Source of the DNA: a virus
Virus record (IMG/VR): IMGVR_UViG_3300021438_000010
Span: 1-64,000 of that record
Reading direction: 5' to 3' (one strand)
Length of the DNA stretch: 64,000 nt
Below the pieces are notes generated by a model that made no database searches, was not told the origin of the DNA, and saw only the letters and a program-made list of their open reading frames with translations. The first letter of the stretch is position 1, and each line of letters starts with the position of its first letter. Both the position numbers and the translations under genes were made by a program. This document shows positions 19,206 to 28,385 of this stretch, one piece after another.

Positions 19206-19942
19206 TCTGAATCCTTAGCTAATTTATAATCTTGAGAAAGCATATAATTCCAATAAGCATTTGCTTGAATATGACCAGCAGATGTTCTTGATGTTGCTGC
19301 CATATCTTCACCATACTTACTAGGGTTAGTTGACGCCCATAAATCTGGATCATTTTCTGGTTGAGGTGGAATGTATGAAAATAATCCCAATCTACGCTGT
19401 AATACAAAAGAAAAATGCATATCTTCGCCACCATATAAGAACGGTATACTGGGCATGTCTAGCCAATAAAATCTTAACCAATCTTTTTCAAAAAACCAAG
19501 AATGTCCAATAATATCTACTCTTTTAATTTTATCGTTCCCTCTACCTACACCTTCATATTTACAGCCGGGATAATTTGGATAGTCATCACCAATCATTTT
19601 TACCCCTCTTCCGCCAATAAGACCATTAGTAGATTTAATAGTATCTAGGCAATGTTCTATCCATTTTTTCCCCGGCATGGTATCATCGTCTAACATGCAA
19701 ACATATTGTGTTGTTGCATTTAAAGCAAATGCAAATCTAGCCCAAACTCCTAGATTTTGATTACAAAAAGCCGTTGTGCATTTAGTAAGAACTTCTGTAG
19801 GAAACTTGTCAAATGAGTCGCTGTCATAATTCCCCCAAAACATCACATTAATATCTTTATAGGATTGATTTACAACAGCATCGTACTGTTCTTTTAATGC
19901 GTGTGGTCTTTTGTACCCATTCAATATAACTGTAACGCTCAT
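19202..19942 (-). CDS. GT2-family glycosyltransferase
   Basis: A 246-residue GT-A fold enzyme. It opens SVTVILNGYKRPHALKEQYD, a typical GT2 N-terminus, and has CMLDDDTMPGKKW around residues 88-100, the D-x-D metal/nucleotide site. The segment GGEDMHFSFVLQRRLG near residue 165 is the E-D acceptor-site motif of this group. Its start overlaps the upstream gene's stop by four bases. It probably adds a sugar supplied by the neighbouring nucleotide-sugar enzymes; the acceptor is unknown. Confidence 0.8.
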   Translation of the reverse strand: MSVTVILNGYKRPHALKEQYDAVVNQSYKDINVMFWGNYDSDSFDKFPTEVLTKCTTAFCNQNLGVWARFAFALNATTQYVCMLDDDTMPGKKWIEHCLDTIKSTNGLIGGRGVKMIGDDYPNYPGCKYEGVGRGNDKIKRVDIIGHSWFFEKDWLRFYWLDMPSIPFLYGGEDMHFSFVLQRRLGLFSYIPPQPENDPDLWASTNPSKYGEDMAATSRTSAGHIQANAYWNYMLSQDYKLAKDSE

Positions 19943-20760
19943 ATTTTGTTTATCTCGCTATCTACTTTGGATGATAAATCTGTATACGATAAACTTGAAA
20001 GAAGAGATTTCAATCTATGCAAACATGTATGCTTGTTTTTGACTGACGATAACAATTTTTGCCCCTTAAAAATATTATCTATTTTATCTAAGTCTTTTGA
20101 GTCTTTTGTATCAAAAATTATTTTAGTGCCACTATATATGGCATTGAATGATAGTTGAGATCCTATATATGATCCTCCCTTGAAAACAATTTCTTGATAA
20201 TTTGAAAATATAGAATTCAATAAAGTGATTGGGATAACAAAATCTACTTTACTAGTCAATTCGGCATTATCATTGGTAGCTACTGTAGTATAATGATATG
20301 AGCAATCTAATTCTTGAATTTGACTCTCATTGTCTACAAATATGAGCTTATCTACTGAGTAATTTTTTGGCCCCTTTTGTAGAAATATATCTGCCCCCGG
20401 CAATATTTTAAAATATGTAGCATTGTCAAATTTTAAATCTTCTTTACCAAACAAAGTAGGCTTTATGTTTTCAGACACTAACGATAAATAAGCTTTTTCT
20501 ATATGGTCTGCTGGAATTCCATCAACATTAATCACAAGTTTTATATTTTTATTCTCCTTCAAGTATAAAACAATATCCATAGACATTTGTCCAAAATATG
20601 TTATGAATACATCTGGTTTTGCTGTATCAAAATTATCATATACACTAGCTGACTGATTAAATAAAGATGATTGCACACCATCAATTAAGCTCAATCCAGC
20701 ATTGAAATAATGAGATTCTGTTGACCAAGGAGTACTATAATTAGACACTAAAAATTTCAT
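19939..20760 (-). CDS. Glycosyltransferase-like protein, 273 aa
   Basis: A 273-residue alpha/beta protein with repeated strand-helix units (PDVFITYFGQMSMDIV, IKLVINVDGIPADHIEKA, EIVFKGGSYIGSQLSFNAIYSGTKIIFDT). The Rossmann-like pattern and location between a GT2 gene and a nucleotidyltransferase-like gene suggest a GT-B-type glycosyltransferase or relative. I see no E-x7-E motif of the GT4 family, so the exact family stays open. Its N-terminus overlaps the upstream gene by 20 bases. Confidence 0.5.
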   Translation of the reverse strand: MKFLVSNYSTPWSTESHYFNAGLSLIDGVQSSLFNQSASVYDNFDTAKPDVFITYFGQMSMDIVLYLKENKNIKLVINVDGIPADHIEKAYLSLVSENIKPTLFGKEDLKFDNATYFKILPGADIFLQKGPKNYSVDKLIFVDNESQIQELDCSYHYTTVATNDNAELTSKVDFVIPITLLNSIFSNYQEIVFKGGSYIGSQLSFNAIYSGTKIIFDTKDSKDLDKIDNIFKGQKLLSSVKNKHTCLHRLKSLLSSLSYTDLSSKVDSEINKI

Positions 20761-21505
20761 GATTATCCCTTATATTATGATAAGTTTTTATATTGTTTAT
20801 TTTAAAAATGGGAAACTTGTTCTCTATGCATAAAATATCGTAATTGTCTTTTATGAGTTCATTCACAGCTTCAAAAATAAACTTTTTTTTGCTGTCTTGA
20901 GCCATTAAAAATTTCCTTAAAGTTTCTATAATTTCATGACCATTTATGAATAATATTTCAGACCAAGTTCTGTATGCTCCAAAAGAAAAATGCTGTGCCT
21001 TATTTTCTTCATTTACATTGATACCTATTTCTAAGTTTTCAATTGACCCTTTCTCAATTACTGCACAATTTTTTGCAATATCTAAAGACAACAACGTTTT
21101 TTTGTTTATAAGTAAATTTCCATCGCAGATTACTATTTTATTATTCATAGTATTATTTATGCTTATTCTAACGCTTTCGCATGAATTGCAGGAATTAAAA
21201 CATTGATTTTCTACTATTCTTATGTTTAGATCGGCATATTTTGATCTGACATATTTTATTATTTTTTCTCCATCGAATCCGACGCATAGTATAATTTCAA
21301 AATTTTTAAAAGCCCTTTTTATGGCATCTATTTGTATATCTATAAGATACTTGTTCTTTATTTTTATTAAAGACGTTGGGCCATAAGATTTCATCCTATA
21401 TCCCGGTAGATCACAAAGTAAAATAACAGTTATAAGATCTGGTATTATTAAATCATCTTTTTGTTTTATATTTTTTTTTCTAATTTTTGTTTTTATTCTT
21501 GGCAT
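20741..21505 (-). CDS. Nucleotidyltransferase-like protein, sugar activation
   Basis: A 254-residue protein with a GT-A-like nucleotidyltransferase layout: LITVILLCDLPGYRMKSYGPTSLIKI resembles the G-x-G-x-R-M ... K-P-L entry loop of GlmU/RmlA-type enzymes, followed by YLIDIQIDAIKRA and IVICDGNLLI (strand ending in D, the usual metal position). The glycine-rich loop is weaker than in active enzymes (PGYRMKS). It would attach a nucleotide to a sugar phosphate, fitting the 2-epimerase and glycosyltransferases around it. A non-catalytic or divergent version is possible. Confidence 0.5.
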   Translation of the reverse strand: MPRIKTKIRKKNIKQKDDLIIPDLITVILLCDLPGYRMKSYGPTSLIKIKNKYLIDIQIDAIKRAFKNFEIILCVGFDGEKIIKYVRSKYADLNIRIVENQCFNSCNSCESVRISINNTMNNKIVICDGNLLINKKTLLSLDIAKNCAVIEKGSIENLEIGINVNEENKAQHFSFGAYRTWSEILFINGHEIIETLRKFLMAQDSKKKFIFEAVNELIKDNYDILCIENKFPIFKINNIKTYHNIRDNHEIFSV

Positions 21506-21507
21506 AC

Positions 21508-22248
21508 TTAAAACTCAACGTATAGTTTTTCGTCAATAGCTCTCTTTTTTATGTCTGGCATAATACCATCATAGTCTAAATATAAATTTGGATATATCAA
21601 TTTACACGCTAAACTAGAAATAGCCAATTTATTGTTATAACTAGCTAAAATAAATTTTGCTAAATCTTTGTTTATATGGTCGTTTATCTTATTCATAAAA
21701 ATTCCAAAGTCAGATATATTATTTTCATCTAATAGTATATGAAAGGAACTTCTGGTTTTATTCATTAAAGATGTCAAAAACTCAGATTTGTCAAAATAAG
21801 TAGAAATAGTTGAATTTTGATTATCTAAGTTTGAGTGTATATCCAAAATCATTTCTCTCTGTTCTTTGCTAGATTTATATAGATGATATAAGGTTATAGC
21901 GTATTTATATACTGGATAAGATATTTTTTGTATTTCACTCTTGATAACATCGTGGTATGTTTTATCCATGTTGCTACACTCAATCATAATATCAAAAGTT
22001 ACAGAAGATTCATTGTAAGCCCTTTGAAGATCACAAACGCCAGAATTCCAAGTGCTATCTCTATAAAGATTGCATAATTGTTTGACTACATAGAATTCCT
22101 TAGAATCGTCATATGCTTCAATTAATATATCTTTATATTTTTCTATTCTATTAGCCATGCACCCGTATTGGGTTTTACCTTCATAGATTGCAAAAACACA
22201 ATCCTTGCAACTAGTTTTGTTAGACTGATCTTGAGGCGTGGATTTCAT
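21508..22248 (-). CDS. Cys-motif protein of the sugar block, unknown
   Basis: A 246-residue protein. Residues ~14-31 contain CKDCVFAIYEG ... QYGC and a further Cys lies in QLCNLYRD near residue 59, a C-x2-C-x12-C pattern that could bind a metal or iron-sulfur cluster. After that comes a GT-A-like strand region (FDIMIECSNMDKTYHDVI) and a helical C-terminal half. The start codon lies 29 bases inside the preceding gene. No catalytic family is certain; membership in the sugar block suggests a glycan-related role. Confidence 0.5.
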   Translation of the reverse strand: MKSTPQDQSNKTSCKDCVFAIYEGKTQYGCMANRIEKYKDILIEAYDDSKEFYVVKQLCNLYRDSTWNSGVCDLQRAYNESSVTFDIMIECSNMDKTYHDVIKSEIQKISYPVYKYAITLYHLYKSSKEQREMILDIHSNLDNQNSTISTYFDKSEFLTSLMNKTRSSFHILLDENNISDFGIFMNKINDHINKDLAKFILASYNNKLAISSLACKLIYPNLYLDYDGIMPDIKKRAIDEKLYVEF

Positions 22249-22636
22249 ATATTGATCCTTTTAATGTCATTTTGTCTATAGTCAGCCCCAATTCAGATAT
22301 TTTATCAAATAGTTCTTTGGAATCATAAATCGCTCTCTTTGAAAAAATTACATCATTATAAGTTTTGACATCTATAACTTTATTTATTAAATCCCTACTA
22401 ATGCAGTTAATATCTATTCCACCTATAACTAATTTTCCATTTATTCTTAAATACCTTCTTAAAGTTCTTAAAGTATTATCTAGCATGTTATATGGGATGT
22501 TTTCTATTGATTGTAGCATCAATATAGAAGATATCGAATTTTCTGGTGCATCTATAGTAAATGTACCTTCTTCCAAAAGAATCGGATTATAACCATCTAT
22601 GCACTCTTTGATATCAGTAATTATTTGTATTTTCAT
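22220..22636 (-). CDS. Methyltransferase-like protein lacking SAM motif I
   Basis: A 138-residue protein resembling the C-terminal two-thirds of a class I SAM methyltransferase of the type-11 kind: SSILMLQSIENIPYNMLDNTLRTLRRYLRINGKLVIGGIDINCIS is the post-motif strand and the 'lead-helix, L-K-P-G-G' equivalent. The glycine-rich motif I that holds SAM is absent at the N-terminus, which is only ~30 residues long before this region. It may be inactive, be a regulatory partner, or work on a minimal fold. Stop and start overlap on both sides. Confidence 0.5.
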   Translation of the reverse strand: MKIQIITDIKECIDGYNPILLEEGTFTIDAPENSISSILMLQSIENIPYNMLDNTLRTLRRYLRINGKLVIGGIDINCISRDLINKVIDVKTYNDVIFSKRAIYDSKELFDKISELGLTIDKMTLKGSIYEIHASRSV

Positions 22637-23625
22637 GTTGTAGATACCTCATATATTTTGTCAAACAATTCATTCCACTTATTTATAAATTTTTCTTCTG
22701 AAAACATTTCCAATATTGTATCTCTAGCATTTTTACCTAGTATTGATCTCAAATCTGAGTCATTCAAAACTAAATTTAAGTAATTTCTTAATTCATTTTC
22801 ATCATTCGATATAAATCCATTGTATCCATTTTTTATTATTTCTGGTATCATGCATGTTGCTGTAGATACGACAGCACATCCACATGACATAGCCTCTAGC
22901 AAAGATGTTGGAATTGGACTTAAAGTAGAGCTATTAAAGTAAACAGAACATGAAGTATAGGCATCAACTAACTCGTCTATAGACTTCGCTGGTTCAGAAA
23001 GTCCCTTAGTATCTCCAATTACTTGTACATCTAAGTTTTGAGTTACTCTTTTCCATCCAGAATAATTTAAACAATAGTCACGATTTATAAAGTCATTTGC
23101 TATAGTCAAAACTTTTTGATTTTTAATATTATCTTTTGGTGCAAATTTCTTTGAGTCTATACCATGATGTATTACTTCTCCATATATTCCCCAAGCTTTT
23201 TTGGAAAAATCTGATATAAAAACGTTAAAGTCGCCATTCATATTCTTCATTTGTTCCAACTGATCTCTAGGAGTAGTTTGAGGCGTAGGAACAGTATGCT
23301 CTAAGCAAATTATTGGTATGTTTAGCTGCTGATTTATATTTTGTGCCAGTTGGAATTGCCCAAACTTACTTTGAACTAATATAAAATCGTAGTTTATATA
23401 ATTACATAATTGATTCTTTGGCAGAATATGATAATTTATAGGAACTGGGGTTTGTTGCGTATTCCATTGCTTGGCATTATCAATATTTAAAGCGTAAAAA
23501 TCATGACCCGTTTTACACAGTTGTGTTTCATATCTTTCGTGAGTTGGAAAAGTTAGTATATTATATTTTTCCGGCTTTGTCTTGTTTGTTATATCAATTA
23601 ATCTTTCTACAGTATTATTATACAT
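22633..23625 (-). CDS. GT4-type (GT-B) glycosyltransferase
   Basis: A 330-residue GT-B protein. The C-terminal lobe has LLEAMSCGCAVVSTATCMIPEIIKNGYNGFI (residues ~237-270), the canonical donor-site E-x7-E region of family GT4/GT1 enzymes, preceded by VLTIANDF and SSTLSPIPTS. The N-terminal lobe includes VPTPQTTPRDQLEQM. It probably transfers a sugar in a glycan built by this block. Its ATG overlaps the next gene by eight bases. Confidence 0.8.
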   Translation of the reverse strand: MYNNTVERLIDITNKTKPEKYNILTFPTHERYETQLCKTGHDFYALNIDNAKQWNTQQTPVPINYHILPKNQLCNYINYDFILVQSKFGQFQLAQNINQQLNIPIICLEHTVPTPQTTPRDQLEQMKNMNGDFNVFISDFSKKAWGIYGEVIHHGIDSKKFAPKDNIKNQKVLTIANDFINRDYCLNYSGWKRVTQNLDVQVIGDTKGLSEPAKSIDELVDAYTSCSVYFNSSTLSPIPTSLLEAMSCGCAVVSTATCMIPEIIKNGYNGFISNDENELRNYLNLVLNDSDLRSILGKNARDTILEMFSEEKFINKWNELFDKIYEVSTT

Positions 23626-24730
23626 TTAATAGTTCCTTAATCAAATTTCCAACATTTTGGTAAGAAAATTCTTGTGCATCAGCAAGACCTCTGGATCTGT
23701 CAATAGATTCTCTATTTTCATAATAAAATCTCATAGCTGCTTTGATTTCATCTTCATCTGGTATAAACCAAGATTCTCTACCAGTGAAAATATTCTGAAA
23801 TGCCGCATCTGAGTGTTCACAAACTCCACGTATACCAGATATTAATGTACCAGAATCTCTATTTTTTATAAATTCTTTTGGTCCACCCTCATTGCTACAA
23901 ATTGGAGTTTTTCCAAAACACATAGCGTCAAAAGCTGGTATAGACCATCCTTCTCCATGAGTTGTATTTACTAAACAGTCACACGAATGGTGTAAAATAT
24001 CAATTTCTTCTTCTGTCATCTCATCAGATATAATTATCTCATCATGATAATCCTCTAATGATGGATAAATTCTAAGATTTTTTTTGATAGAGTTGCATAT
24101 TTCACTAACATGTTTTTGAAGTTCTTGAGGATGTATACCAAATTTTTTTACTTTTAATACTAAAGATACTGGTTCGTATCTACCAAACTCACTGTGGAAA
24201 CATCTTATTACAGTTTCTATATTTTTTCTATCATTTAGATCTGCTATATAATAAAACTTAAAGGTACTATTTTTTGATCCAAAGTTTAGTCTGCTAGAGA
24301 TTTTTTTATTATATCTTGAAAGATCAAATGCGTGTGGAGCATATTTTGCAAATTCAATACCATCGCTTTTTAAATTGTTTACCAAGTCTTTATTTGGAAC
24401 CCATACTTCATCAACCATTTTCAAATTTGACAACCAATTATTATATTTGAGTGTACTTGACTCACCAACATAATAACTAATATTTTTGTTAAATTTTGAT
24501 GTTCCAACAATATGGTGAGGTAAAACATGTTGTATGCATACTTTTACATCTGATATAGATTTTTTTTCTAACTCTAAAATTCTGTTTGGAATATCTCCTA
24601 TTTTGCTTGTCAGCTTGATATTTCTACATACAATATCAATACCAACAGAATCCATTGCCATAATTAAATCCGTAGCGGCTCTTGACCAACCGCTAGATTC
24701 TTTATAGTGTCCTATATAAAGTACTTTCAC
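23618..24730 (-). CDS. GT4-type glycosyltransferase
   Basis: A 370-residue GT-B enzyme opening MKVLYIGHYKESSGWSRAATDL, the usual glycine-rich acceptor loop. The C-lobe contains FYYIADLNDRKNIETVI, then CDCLVNTTHGEGWSIPAFDAMCFGKTPICSNEGGPKEF (residues ~257-294), with E-G-W-S and E-x-G-G-P-x-E donor-site residues. It lies at the head of the block downstream of a 54-base gap. Donor and acceptor are not predictable. Confidence 0.8.
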   Translation of the reverse strand: MKVLYIGHYKESSGWSRAATDLIMAMDSVGIDIVCRNIKLTSKIGDIPNRILELEKKSISDVKVCIQHVLPHHIVGTSKFNKNISYYVGESSTLKYNNWLSNLKMVDEVWVPNKDLVNNLKSDGIEFAKYAPHAFDLSRYNKKISSRLNFGSKNSTFKFYYIADLNDRKNIETVIRCFHSEFGRYEPVSLVLKVKKFGIHPQELQKHVSEICNSIKKNLRIYPSLEDYHDEIIISDEMTEEEIDILHHSCDCLVNTTHGEGWSIPAFDAMCFGKTPICSNEGGPKEFIKNRDSGTLISGIRGVCEHSDAAFQNIFTGRESWFIPDEDEIKAAMRFYYENRESIDRSRGLADAQEFSYQNVGNLIKELLNV

Positions 24731-24784
24731 TTCATTACTCCAATCTTACAAATATTTTTTGTAGTTTATATTTTTTATTATAAA

Positions 24785-26452
24785 TTACATACCTCTAGAT
24801 TTTAACATTTCGATTCTTTTGTTTTCCCAAAAATTTCTTCTCATACACAAGTGAGACATTTGTTCATAAGCGATGTCAAAATCAAATGGATTTCTAGTCT
24901 GCTTAGAATCAAAAGCGGCAGAGCTTTCGTTGAAATACATTCCGCCTGTTGTAGACGTTGCACTTCTATAAGTCAAATCTCTTACTAGTCTAGACTCAAA
25001 ATAAGAATTTATACGCTCTGGCTCTCCAAGTACTTCACTTATAAGCCATCTTGCAATCTCTTGTATCGGTGCCTGTTCTGGTATTTCTTTTGGTTTTGGT
25101 TGAGGGTTTTTGATCCTTGGTTCTGATTTCCAATTCTGAAAATTTTCAGATATTTGAACACTATCAAAATAATTTTCCCAAGCTTTGCCACTCTTATCCC
25201 ATTGATAATGTTTTAGAAATGCTTGCCTAGTCTCAAAGCCCAGCCTTTTTCTAATACTAATTGGTTGCTCAAAAAATTCCTTAAACTTCTTTGCTGCTAA
25301 CTCATTATCTGGAACTGCTCTAAAGCATCCTGTTTCAAGCTCTTTATATAAAGCCCTTGGCGTCAGAGGAGTTCCACCAAGATTCCTTACAACACTTTCC
25401 ATAGCAGAATAATCTGTTGCCATAACTGGTATTCCGCAAGCGGCGGCTTCTACTTGTGGCAATCCAAAGCCTTCGCAATTTGCATATTGTACATAAAGAT
25501 CAAACAAATTTATTATCTTAGAAAGATCTTCATATTCAACACCGTGTTTTACATTTGATAGCGAAGCACCATATTTACCAGTATACGGAGACTGTGCAAT
25601 AGCCCCTTTAAACAACGATGGAAAAGGTCTTCCTGTTTGACCGCATATATAAGTGAAATATACTTTGGATGATAATTGATATTGTTGTAAAAGTTCTGGA
25701 ATATCCCAACCTAAATCTGGATAACTAGTATGACAATATAGATAATAATTAGAGTTATCTTCTACGCTATCTAACAATAGTCTAAAGGCTTGAAACAGAT
25801 CTGGATACAACTTCCTTCTCTGGTTTCTCATGACTGTGCCAATAATTTTAGCCTCTGGATTAATTCCAAATGAAGCCCTTAATCCAGATTTGTCTTCTAT
25901 TGGTTGATATGCATTATGTGCGGAAGGAGGAGAAATCCCTATATAATTTATCTTTCCCCCAGACTGTTGTTTTAAAACTTCTCCAGCCCATTCTGAATAA
26001 GTTAAACATGCATCTGCTGATTTATAAGTTGAAACCCACTGCCTTGCTTGCGGTCTTGCGTCTACCGTTGGCATTATACACCATTTAAAATATGGCCTAA
26101 ATGGTGATCTTTCCGCAAAATCCAACATCCAAAAGTCTCGTATGTCACAAACAATATCTGGTAAGAAATCCAAACATACTGGTTCAAAAATCAATTCCCC
26201 AAATTGTGCTAGCGGATTCTGATTATATTGATTTTTCTCATCGTCAGGACACGAAGAGTCTGGAACAACGCCGTAATATTTCCAAGGTATGTTTTTAGCT
26301 CTTGAATCATGACGTTCACCATATGAAGCCATTTCAGCTAGTTCGTACTTTCCAGTACTATACAAATAATTTAATATTTCTCTAGTATAAGTAGCATAAC
26401 CGGTATTTAAGAATGTTGCTTCACTACAAAATAATATTCGTGGTTTTCTCAT
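24785..26452 (-). CDS. Large GT4-type glycosyltransferase, 555 aa
   Basis: A 555-residue GT-B enzyme opening MRKPRILFCSEATFLNTGYATYTREIL. The donor site is clear at NCEGFGLPQVEAAACGIPVMATDYSAMESV (residues ~320-350). The extra ~130 C-terminal residues (after FDSVQ) contain a Pro/Lys linker (NPQPKPKEIPEQAP) and a helical region, not part of the usual fold. Its ATG overlaps the SSB gene's stop (TAATG), so the sugar block is transcribed on from the replication operon. A role in virion or surface glycan synthesis is inferred. Confidence 0.8.
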   Translation of the reverse strand: MRKPRILFCSEATFLNTGYATYTREILNYLYSTGKYELAEMASYGERHDSRAKNIPWKYYGVVPDSSCPDDEKNQYNQNPLAQFGELIFEPVCLDFLPDIVCDIRDFWMLDFAERSPFRPYFKWCIMPTVDARPQARQWVSTYKSADACLTYSEWAGEVLKQQSGGKINYIGISPPSAHNAYQPIEDKSGLRASFGINPEAKIIGTVMRNQRRKLYPDLFQAFRLLLDSVEDNSNYYLYCHTSYPDLGWDIPELLQQYQLSSKVYFTYICGQTGRPFPSLFKGAIAQSPYTGKYGASLSNVKHGVEYEDLSKIINLFDLYVQYANCEGFGLPQVEAAACGIPVMATDYSAMESVVRNLGGTPLTPRALYKELETGCFRAVPDNELAAKKFKEFFEQPISIRKRLGFETRQAFLKHYQWDKSGKAWENYFDSVQISENFQNWKSEPRIKNPQPKPKEIPEQAPIQEIARWLISEVLGEPERINSYFESRLVRDLTYRSATSTTGGMYFNESSAAFDSKQTRNPFDFDIAYEQMSHLCMRRNFWENKRIEMLKSRGM

Positions 26453-26763
26453 TAGTCTTCAAAGTCCTTGTGGCAGAAATCAAATTCATTAATTCTAAAT
26501 ACTATCTCATCACTGTCCTTGGTGACATTTTTAGCAGAGGCATTAACAACTAATTTTGTACCTTTTGTAGCATACTTTTCTAAAGTCTCAGCACCAGTAT
26601 GCCAAGCCTCGCAGTTTATATAAGTTGGAATCCTGTTTTTCTCTCCGGTCTTAGTTTTACGATAAGTATATATAACCATAGTAAACTGGGCTAAAACTAT
26701 ATCTCCAACCATAGAGACTCTTGGGTTTTCAACCAAGTATCCCGTAAAAGAACATATATTCAT
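26452..26763 (-). CDS. SSB-like OB-fold protein
   Basis: A 103-residue protein with the SSB pattern: MNICSFTGYLVENPRVS, LAQFTMVIYTY, YINCEAWHTGAETLEKYATKGTKLVV (the W-x-x-x-A-E ... K-G helix-strand of bacterial SSB). No acidic C-terminal tip of the DDDIPF kind, although it ends KDFED. The ATG at 26763 has AAGGAG nine bases upstream. It lies directly downstream of the polymerase C-terminal half. This is one of two SSB-like genes; the other is at 57928. Confidence 0.75.
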   Translation of the reverse strand: MNICSFTGYLVENPRVSMVGDIVLAQFTMVIYTYRKTKTGEKNRIPTYINCEAWHTGAETLEKYATKGTKLVVNASAKNVTKDSDEIVFRINEFDFCHKDFED

Positions 26764-26774
26764 CAAAACTCTCC

Positions 26775-26788
26775 TTATCTTATTATAT
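26775..26788 (-). promoter_or_regulatory. TATAAT element just before SSB-like gene
   Basis: On the - strand ATATAATAAGATAA runs straight into the Shine-Dalgarno AGGAG. The same 14 bases occur before rIIB (62042-62055), also directly upstream of GGAG, and TATAATAAG recurs at the consensus promoter at 31568. The -10 match is perfect but the -35 region is only a T run. It may be a weak promoter giving a very short leader, or a translational enhancer. Confidence 0.4.
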
Positions 26789-26816
26789 TAGCAGCGACAT
26801 GACAAAAAAACAACTG

Positions 26817-28385
26817 TCAGATTTCATGAATTTTATCAACAATAAAAGAGGCATCATTAGCATTAACAGATCCACAAAAGATTAAATTATTACCTTCATA
26901 TAGTACATATTTATACTTTTCACGTACTTTTGGAAAGATTATAACACTATCTAATATACAAGTATCATCTTCTATTGTTAAAAATGACATAACCTGCCCC
27001 TTTGAATCACCTTTAGTAATTGTATAATCTGATAATCTCTGTATGTTAGCTACTATGCACATATCCTTGCCCTTTTTGCCATTAACAATTTCTTTACATG
27101 TAGTGTTAGCGGCAGACGTATCGGAAATTTCAACCTTAGTCATAGTAACAGGACAGCCTAAAAATTTAATTTCTTGATCTACTATCCAGCTGGGGTCATC
27201 TTCCAAATCATAAGGTGGATTGATAAGCAGTTGTATTTCATTCTCTACGGCTTGTTTTCTGTCAGCTTTGCTAGTTCCTCCACCTTCCTTTTTTGTAGGT
27301 GCTAAATCTTTTAAACAGTCTATAAAAGTATCCCATTTTTTTAGTGGATAATTATTTAATATCCAAGTCTGTTCAGATTTAGTAAGAGTTCTGTATATCT
27401 CATAGTCATATAAGGCTTTATTTCTACTGATGCTTCCTTTAAAGTTTCTAAAAAAACCTATTGAAGATAAAGCTTTAAAAGCTGTAGAACTGATATTTGC
27501 ACCAATAAATAACAAAATTTCAAGCCAAGTAAACTTGTCAACACTTTTTCCTAAATCTTGTTCTGCAACTATAATAGTCTCAATCAATTTATCTCCCGTT
27601 GCACCAGTTAATGATTTTATATCTTTGATACCAAAGTATATTTTTCCATTCTTTATATTAAACTTACGATCAAAGTTCGTTAAGCTTGGGGTTCTTGTTT
27701 CAATATCAAATAATTTAGCTTCTGATATTAATTCATAAACTTCTTGATGAGGATCTTGCTTTTCATTGGCATAGTACAAATATGATAGAAAAAACTCTTT
27801 AGTATTGTGGGCCTTAAAGTATGCACTCCAATAGGAACATACTGCATATGAAACACTGTGAGATTTATTAAAAGCATACCGTGAAGATTTTTCAATCCAT
27901 CCGAAAATTTGTTCAGCCTCGTCCTTAGAAACGATTCCAACACGCTCTGCTCCTGCTATAAATGATTTCTTAACTTCGTTCATAAGATCGGCTTTCTTCT
28001 TTCCGATAGCTTTACGAAGAACGTCAGCCTCTTGCAAATTAAATCCAGCAATTTTTTCAGCTATACGCATTGATTGTTCTTGATATACAAGAACACCATA
28101 CGTTGGTTTTAATATATCCTCTAGTGCGGGATGTAAATAGGTTACTTCTTCCCTTCCATGCTTTCTGTCTACATAACGCTGGGTCATGCTTTTACCATCA
28201 ACGAAAGCTTTCAAAGTTCCCGGTCTAATGATAGCAATTAATGCAGAAAGTTCTTCTAAATTCGTTGGTGCTAATTTCTTAGACCAAGACTTCCCAAGAT
28301 TACTTTCTAATTGAAAAATACCCTTGGTTTTACCCTCTGCAAATAATTGCCATGTTGCTTTATCATTATAATCAATATCGATCAT
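26817..28385 (-). CDS. dnaE: DNA polymerase III alpha subunit, C-terminal half
   Basis: A 522-residue protein equal to the part of DnaE after the catalytic palm. It opens MIDIDYNDKATWQLF ... KGIFQLES, aligning with the E. coli segment PLDDPKSFNML ... TAVFQLES, then IIRPGTL, YGVLVYQEQSM, RKAIGKKKADLM (fingers) and YAFNKSHSVSYAV. The C-terminus has an OB domain (VANIQRLSDYTITKG ... MSFLTIEDDT). The three palm aspartates are not here; they lie in the N-terminal half at 29900-31531, so both are needed. No intein motifs are visible at the N-terminus. The ATG overlaps the HNH gene's stop (ATGA). Confidence 0.88.
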   Translation of the reverse strand: MIDIDYNDKATWQLFAEGKTKGIFQLESNLGKSWSKKLAPTNLEELSALIAIIRPGTLKAFVDGKSMTQRYVDRKHGREEVTYLHPALEDILKPTYGVLVYQEQSMRIAEKIAGFNLQEADVLRKAIGKKKADLMNEVKKSFIAGAERVGIVSKDEAEQIFGWIEKSSRYAFNKSHSVSYAVCSYWSAYFKAHNTKEFFLSYLYYANEKQDPHQEVYELISEAKLFDIETRTPSLTNFDRKFNIKNGKIYFGIKDIKSLTGATGDKLIETIIVAEQDLGKSVDKFTWLEILLFIGANISSTAFKALSSIGFFRNFKGSISRNKALYDYEIYRTLTKSEQTWILNNYPLKKWDTFIDCLKDLAPTKKEGGGTSKADRKQAVENEIQLLINPPYDLEDDPSWIVDQEIKFLGCPVTMTKVEISDTSAANTTCKEIVNGKKGKDMCIVANIQRLSDYTITKGDSKGQVMSFLTIEDDTCILDSVIIFPKVREKYKYVLYEGNNLIFCGSVNANDASFIVDKIHEI

